From NCBI GenBank assembly GCA_007135385.1, contig SLIY01000078.1, positions 1 through 18,036 on the forward strand: a stretch of DNA of 18,036 nucleotides, given 5' to 3'. Each line of letters opens with the position of its first letter. Positions within the stretch are counted from its first letter, which is position 1. The translations under genes were made by a program, and so were the position numbers. This document shows positions 15,031-18,036 of this stretch, piece after piece. Origin of the DNA: Leptolyngbyaceae cyanobacterium CSSed165cm_216. Its GTDB lineage: Bacteria > Cyanobacteriota > Cyanobacteriia > Phormidesmidales > Phormidesmidaceae. The notes beneath the pieces are model-generated. The model searched no databases, was not told the DNA's origin, and saw only the letters and a program-made list of their open reading frames with translations.

Positions 15031-16293
15031 TTAGGTAGATTCAGTGGTGCTCTCGGCTGGGGTAACCGCGGGTAGATATAGGGTAAAACAACTCCCCTGA
15101 CCCACGGCTGAGGTGATGCCAATAGCACCACCATGAAGTTTAGCGATCCGTTGGGCTAGGTGTAACCCCAACCCATGACCGGCCCGAGCTTGATTGCCCT
15201 GACGAAACCACTGAAAAATCTTAGCCTGATCGGCTGGGCTGATACCGATACCGGTATCAGCCACCTCAAGCCAAACCCAAGTATTAGCCTTGGCCGAGGC
15301 GATTTCGGCTTGAATCGCAGGGGGCAATTCTGACCCAGATCCCACCGTCACGGTTACCCGACCCTGGTCAGTAAATTTAATCGCATTCCCCACCAGGTTG
15401 GTGACGACCCGGCGCAGTTCCAAATAGTCGCCTTCGATATCAAACACGGATGGGGGGGGCGTTGGCTTGCCCTCAGCAGTTTGCCCCATTAAACAGTCAA
15501 CTTGCTTTTCAGCGGCTACAGGGGCCAGCTCTTGCACCACCGCCTCGGCTAGCTTACCTAAATTAACAGATGACACGGTTAAGGATTTGTGCCCAGCTTC
15601 GTGACGGTACACCTCTAGCAGAGTGTTGACCATGTTGAGCAGGTTATTGTTGTTGTCAATGATGTTGCCAGCGACCTGTTTGGCCTCCTGGGGAAGATGG
15701 CCGAAGGCGTCGTCTTGGCACAACTTGAGCATCCGATTGGCGGCCACCAGGGGCGTCCTGAGATCGTGGGTGAGACGGGCCACAAAATCATCCCGCTGAC
15801 GAATCATATGGGCTTGGGCATCAATACTCCGCTTTAACCGCAACAGCGATCGCACCCTGGCTTTCAACTCATTCACATCCACAGGCTTACGAATGAATTC
15901 ATCGGCTCCAGCATCTAGGCCTTGCACCAAGCTGGACTGGTCGTGGGCCGTAATCAGCAAAATCGGAATGTAGGGCAAGGAAGAATCTTGGCGAATACGT
16001 TCGGTGACGGCATAGCCATCTAGCCCCGGCATCATCACGTCCAGTAAAATCACATCGGGGGGAGACTGCTCTACCACCGCCAGCGCCTCTTGGCCACTGG
16101 CTACGCAGGTGATCTGGTAGCTGGGGTGATCTAAGATGGTCTCAATCAAAAACAAATTGTCCGGGGAATCATCGACGGCTAGGATGTGATCAGAACCTTG
16201 GGAAAAATCCGGAGGCATTATAGATTCCGAGGTATCGGCGAAGGGCGCTACAAGATGAATAAGCTCAGCTGCTGAGGGATGATGCGATCGCAT
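15031..16293 (-). CDS. Receiver-histidine kinase hybrid (REC-HisKA-HATPase)
   Basis: From the ATG at 16293 the protein has 420 residues. A receiver domain (about 36-155) comes first, with acidic pair D41/D42, phospho-acceptor D85, T115 and K136. A HisKA domain follows with H176 in LTHDLRTP, then a HATPase domain with N303 in the N box, DTGIGIS (346-352) and GHGLGL (372-377). There is no membrane helix, PAS or GAF domain, so input should come through phosphorylation of the receiver or through a partner protein. The frame extends to GTG 16326 (431 residues), but GGGGAGG seven bases before ATG 16293 makes that start far better. It lies about 100 bases downstream of the cyclase gene on the same strand, so cotranscription is plausible. 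Confidence 0.92.
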   Translation of the reverse strand: MRSHHPSAAELIHLVAPFADTSESIMPPDFSQGSDHILAVDDSPDNLFLIETILDHPSYQITCVASGQEALAVVEQSPPDVILLDVMMPGLDGYAVTERIRQDSSLPYIPILLITAHDQSSLVQGLDAGADEFIRKPVDVNELKARVRSLLRLKRSIDAQAHMIRQRDDFVARLTHDLRTPLVAANRMLKLCQDDAFGHLPQEAKQVAGNIIDNNNNLLNMVNTLLEVYRHEAGHKSLTVSSVNLGKLAEAVVQELAPVAAEKQVDCLMGQTAEGKPTPPPSVFDIEGDYLELRRVVTNLVGNAIKFTDQGRVTVTVGSGSELPPAIQAEIASAKANTWVWLEVADTGIGISPADQAKIFQWFRQGNQARAGHGLGLHLAQRIAKLHGGAIGITSAVGQGSCFTLYLPAVTPAESTTEST

Positions 16294-16294
16294 C
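16281..16294. promoter_or_regulatory. 14-bp HIP1-centred palindrome over the kinase start codon
   Basis: GATGCGATCGCATC is perfectly self-complementary, contains GCGATCGC and includes the start ATG (16291-16293) of the receiver-kinase gene. HIP1 sites are common here, so placement may be chance. In mRNA the palindrome could fold over the start codon. Confidence 0.5.
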
Positions 16295-16300
16295 TGAACA

Positions 16301-16307
16301 CCTCCCC
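16301..16307 (-). promoter_or_regulatory. Strong ribosome-binding site deciding the kinase start
   Basis: On the minus strand GGGGAGG stands seven bases before ATG 16293. It is the strongest Shine-Dalgarno match in the window and argues against the upstream GTG at 16326, in whose reading frame it would be coding sequence. Confidence 0.75.
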
Positions 16308-16393
16308 GGGAGCTGGCCTGACTCACTGTCCATTAGTGTCACATGGGACGCTGTGCCAGCCTCTATCCCAGGATATAAGTTTCCCCGTCTGGT

Positions 16394-17650
16394 TCAGATT
16401 TTACCCTGAAGGGTAAATAGTTCGAGTCCCTCGTGACGGCCTCGAATCGGTTGCAGCCCCACGGACACCAGGGGCCAATTTTGTAGCTGCTGCTGGGTAC
16501 TGGCACTCAGCAGCAGTCCATGGCCTAGAGATTTCGTCAGGGCTTCAATCCGGGCCGCCACATTGACAGTATCGCCAATCACCGTAAATTCAAGCCGACT
16601 GCCAGTGCCCAAACAGCCGGACACCACTGGACCCGAGTGCAGACCAATGCCCATGGCCAGGGGCGAAATTTGCTTCACCTCGGCTAGCATGGCCAGGGCC
16701 GCCCGCAGGGCCTGGTCCGCTGTATTATCCAGCGGTTCCGGGGCACCAAACACCGCTAGCATGCCATCGCCCATAAACTTGTCAACCCAGCCACCGTGAC
16801 CCTCCACTAGACTAACCAGCAACCCTTGGTAGCGATTGAGGAAAGTTAAAACCGCCCGGGGGTCTTGGGTTTCAGCAAACTGAGTGAAGTTGCGCAGATC
16901 GGTGACCATCACTGTCACCTGGCATTTTTGGGGCCGCTGCACCAGGCTGAGGGGATCTTCAAAGGCCGCCTGCACCACAGTTTTAGGCAAAAATCGCTCC
17001 ATCAGCACCCGTCCCGCCTCGTTTTTGACATGGCGACGCACAATGGTGGCCATCCACAGCCCCAAAAGACCGGTGCCCAAAATTGTAATCGCGGCAAAGA
17101 GCCCCACCGCCATGCTGGCCTGAAATAGCATGGCCCCGTAGGCAAAGTTCACCAGGGCTAAGACCGTCGTCAGCCAAGCGGCCCGACGACTCAGGCGCAT
17201 ACCACCGGATACCGCCATCAGGCCGCAAAAAGCCGCAATGTTGGCAAAAATCAACGGCTGGCTTTCCCCAAACACCCGGGCAATGTTGGTGATAAAGGCC
17301 CACAGCAACAGACAATCAAACAGGGGAATCACCATCTGCCAGCGCCGTAGGGTGCTGGGGGCCATCTGCTGGCGCAAACTATGCACCAGGCCTAGGGCTA
17401 CCAGGGTGGCACAAAAGCTAATGATCACAATGGTGGGGGGAATCTGATCTTGCCCCATCAACGGTTGGGGAAACAAAAACACCAGCCCATCCAGCACCAG
17501 GGAAATCAGCAACACCACCGAACGCACATAGGCTAGCCGCAGCTCGTTACGGTGGGCCGCGTCAGTTACGACCTGGTCAAGGGAGGCCTGAATGGTCAGG
17601 GACCGAGGCCGATCATTCCATGCCAAAGTTGGGGATGACGGTACCCTCAT
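16394..17650 (-). CDS. Membrane adenylate cyclase, class IIIb catalytic domain
   Basis: From ATG 17650 the protein has 418 residues. About six hydrophobic helices (roughly 43-62, 73-90, 106-122, 131-148, 155-173, 178-202) precede a short linker and a C-terminal class III cyclase domain (about 240-400). Metal aspartates are D251 (VTDLRNFT) and D295 (FMGDG). The adenine-selecting pair is K291 (DKFMG) and T356 (EFTVIGDTVN). Transition-state residues are N363 and R367. Lys with Thr in place of Asp defines class IIIb, the bicarbonate-stimulated type of cyanobacterial CyaC and mammalian sAC, so cAMP is the expected product. A TTG at 17686 would add 12 residues, but GAGG eight bases before ATG 17650 favours the shorter form. 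The receiver-kinase gene follows on the same strand. Confidence 0.9.
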   Translation of the reverse strand: MRVPSSPTLAWNDRPRSLTIQASLDQVVTDAAHRNELRLAYVRSVVLLISLVLDGLVFLFPQPLMGQDQIPPTIVIISFCATLVALGLVHSLRQQMAPSTLRRWQMVIPLFDCLLLWAFITNIARVFGESQPLIFANIAAFCGLMAVSGGMRLSRRAAWLTTVLALVNFAYGAMLFQASMAVGLFAAITILGTGLLGLWMATIVRRHVKNEAGRVLMERFLPKTVVQAAFEDPLSLVQRPQKCQVTVMVTDLRNFTQFAETQDPRAVLTFLNRYQGLLVSLVEGHGGWVDKFMGDGMLAVFGAPEPLDNTADQALRAALAMLAEVKQISPLAMGIGLHSGPVVSGCLGTGSRLEFTVIGDTVNVAARIEALTKSLGHGLLLSASTQQQLQNWPLVSVGLQPIRGRHEGLELFTLQGKI

Positions 17651-17658
17651 CGCCAAAA

Positions 17659-17662
17659 CCTC
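17659..17662 (-). promoter_or_regulatory. Ribosome-binding site for the cyclase start at 17650
   Basis: GAGG on the minus strand, eight bases before ATG 17650, supports that start over the TTG at 17686. Confidence 0.5.
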
Positions 17663-17748
17663 GGGGGAGAGTGTAATAACGCTCAACCTGGAACACCCTG
17701 ATGCTTTTAATGTAGCAGTCCATTACCAAATCACGGCGATCGCGGCTA

Positions 17749-17774
17749 CCAATCGATCAATGGTCGATAATTGG
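17749..17774. promoter_or_regulatory. Imperfect inverted repeat in the divergent cyclase/EEP intergenic region
   Basis: CCAAT-CGATCA on the left and TGGTCGATAATTGG on the right form an imperfect dyad centred in the 166-bp gap between the divergent cyclase and EEP genes. It could be an operator shared by both promoters. The dyad has a 2-bp insertion and a mismatch, so it is weak. Confidence 0.25.
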
Positions 17775-17816
17775 CACAGCTTGCTGTACACCCTCATCTT
17801 TTTTTCTAGACCCCCT

Positions 17817-18036
17817 ATGGAGCGCAACCAGTTTCGTGTCGGTACCTTTAACCTGCGTAATCTGGCTCTACCAGAACGCGACTTTTACCAGGGAGAAACC
17901 TACAGTCAAGCGCAATACCTGAAAAAGCTCACCTGGACCGGGCAACAACTGGACCGCATGCAGGTGGATATTATCGGCTTCCAGGAGGTCTTTCACCGGG
18001 GAGCCCTGAAGGAAGCCCTCCACCGCAGCGATTACC
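17817..18036 (+). CDS. Endonuclease/exonuclease/phosphatase (EEP) family protein, 5' part only
   Basis: An open frame from ATG 17817 runs off the window end after 73 codons. It begins with a beta strand RVGTFNLRNLALP (7-19), in which the Asn residues fit the EEP active-site FN motif. It continues to VDIIGFQEVF, whose Glu is the conserved Mg2+-binding residue. Family members include DNA/RNA nucleases, sphingomyelinases and inositol phosphatases; the fragment does not tell which. No clear ribosome-binding site is present (a pyrimidine-rich run and CCCCCT precede the ATG). It is divergent from the cyclase gene. Confidence 0.82.
   Translation, partial: MERNQFRVGTFNLRNLALPERDFYQGETYSQAQYLKKLTWTGQQLDRMQVDIIGFQEVFHRGALKEALHRSDY

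Noticed and set aside
16294..16326. GTG start of the receiver-kinase at 16326
   Set aside because: The strong GGGGAGG at 16301-16307 lies between the two candidates and is correctly spaced only for ATG 16293.
16400..16417. TTTACCC/GGGTAAA hairpin at the end of the cyclase gene as a terminator
   Set aside because: It lies within the last codons of the coding sequence, has a short A/T-rich stem, and no U-tract follows on the minus strand.
1..18036. CRISPR array, tRNA, rRNA, transposase or phage genes
   Set aside because: No spaced repeats, cloverleaf sequences, rRNA-like conserved sequence or transposase motifs were found on either strand.

Overview
The window reads as chromosomal DNA of a cyanobacterium. 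The palindrome GCGATCGC (HIP1) recurs throughout on both coding and non-coding DNA (for example near 458, 896, 4556, 7219, 9627, 11263, 13049, 16284 and 17737). The gene set also fits: a cobalamin-dependent ribonucleotide reductase split by inteins, a CPBP protease, and a bicarbonate-type (class IIIb) cyclase beside a receiver-kinase. A filamentous Leptolyngbya- or Nodosilinea-like organism is a guess; the sequence does not fix the genus.

Layout. (1) 1-5633, minus strand: a single-RCK TrkA/KtrA-like protein, then nrdJ, a 1503-codon gene for adenosylcobalamin-dependent ribonucleotide reductase. It carries two complete inteins (407 and 369 residues), each with a LAGLIDADG homing endonuclease; the spliced enzyme would have 727 residues. 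A perfect 18-bp stem-loop follows the gene. (2) 5634-7680, plus strand: a possible micro-ORF, then two adjacent ABC permeases of the PotB/PotC type with no ATPase or binding protein in view. (3) 7829-10305: selO (minus) divergent from a MOSC/mARC-like gene (plus) whose start codon abuts a (CATC)6 tract. (4) 10306-12027: a gene-free stretch holding a possible decayed ORF, then a haem/FAD/NAD(P)H ferric-reductase or NADPH-oxidase-like protein. (5) 12028-13926: an intergenic region with a nested GC-rich palindrome, then a CPBP intramembrane protease with a long N-terminal extramembrane domain. (6) 13910-17650, minus strand: alanine dehydrogenase, whose stop overlaps tail to tail with the protease gene, a receiver-histidine kinase, and a six-helix membrane class IIIb adenylate cyclase. 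(7) 17817 onward, plus strand: the start of an endonuclease/exonuclease/phosphatase-family gene cut by the window end.

Most genes are housekeeping or signalling genes in short units. Likely transcription pairs are potB-potC (6-bp gap) and cyclase-to-kinase (about 100-bp gap). No phage, transposase, CRISPR array, rRNA or tRNA was seen. The mobile DNA present is the two inteins. I did not find a convincing new multi-gene system. The most unusual observations are the splice-site chemistry of the two inteins, the simple repeat at the MOSC start, the protease/alanine dehydrogenase overlap, and the pairing of a class IIIb cyclase with a receiver-kinase.
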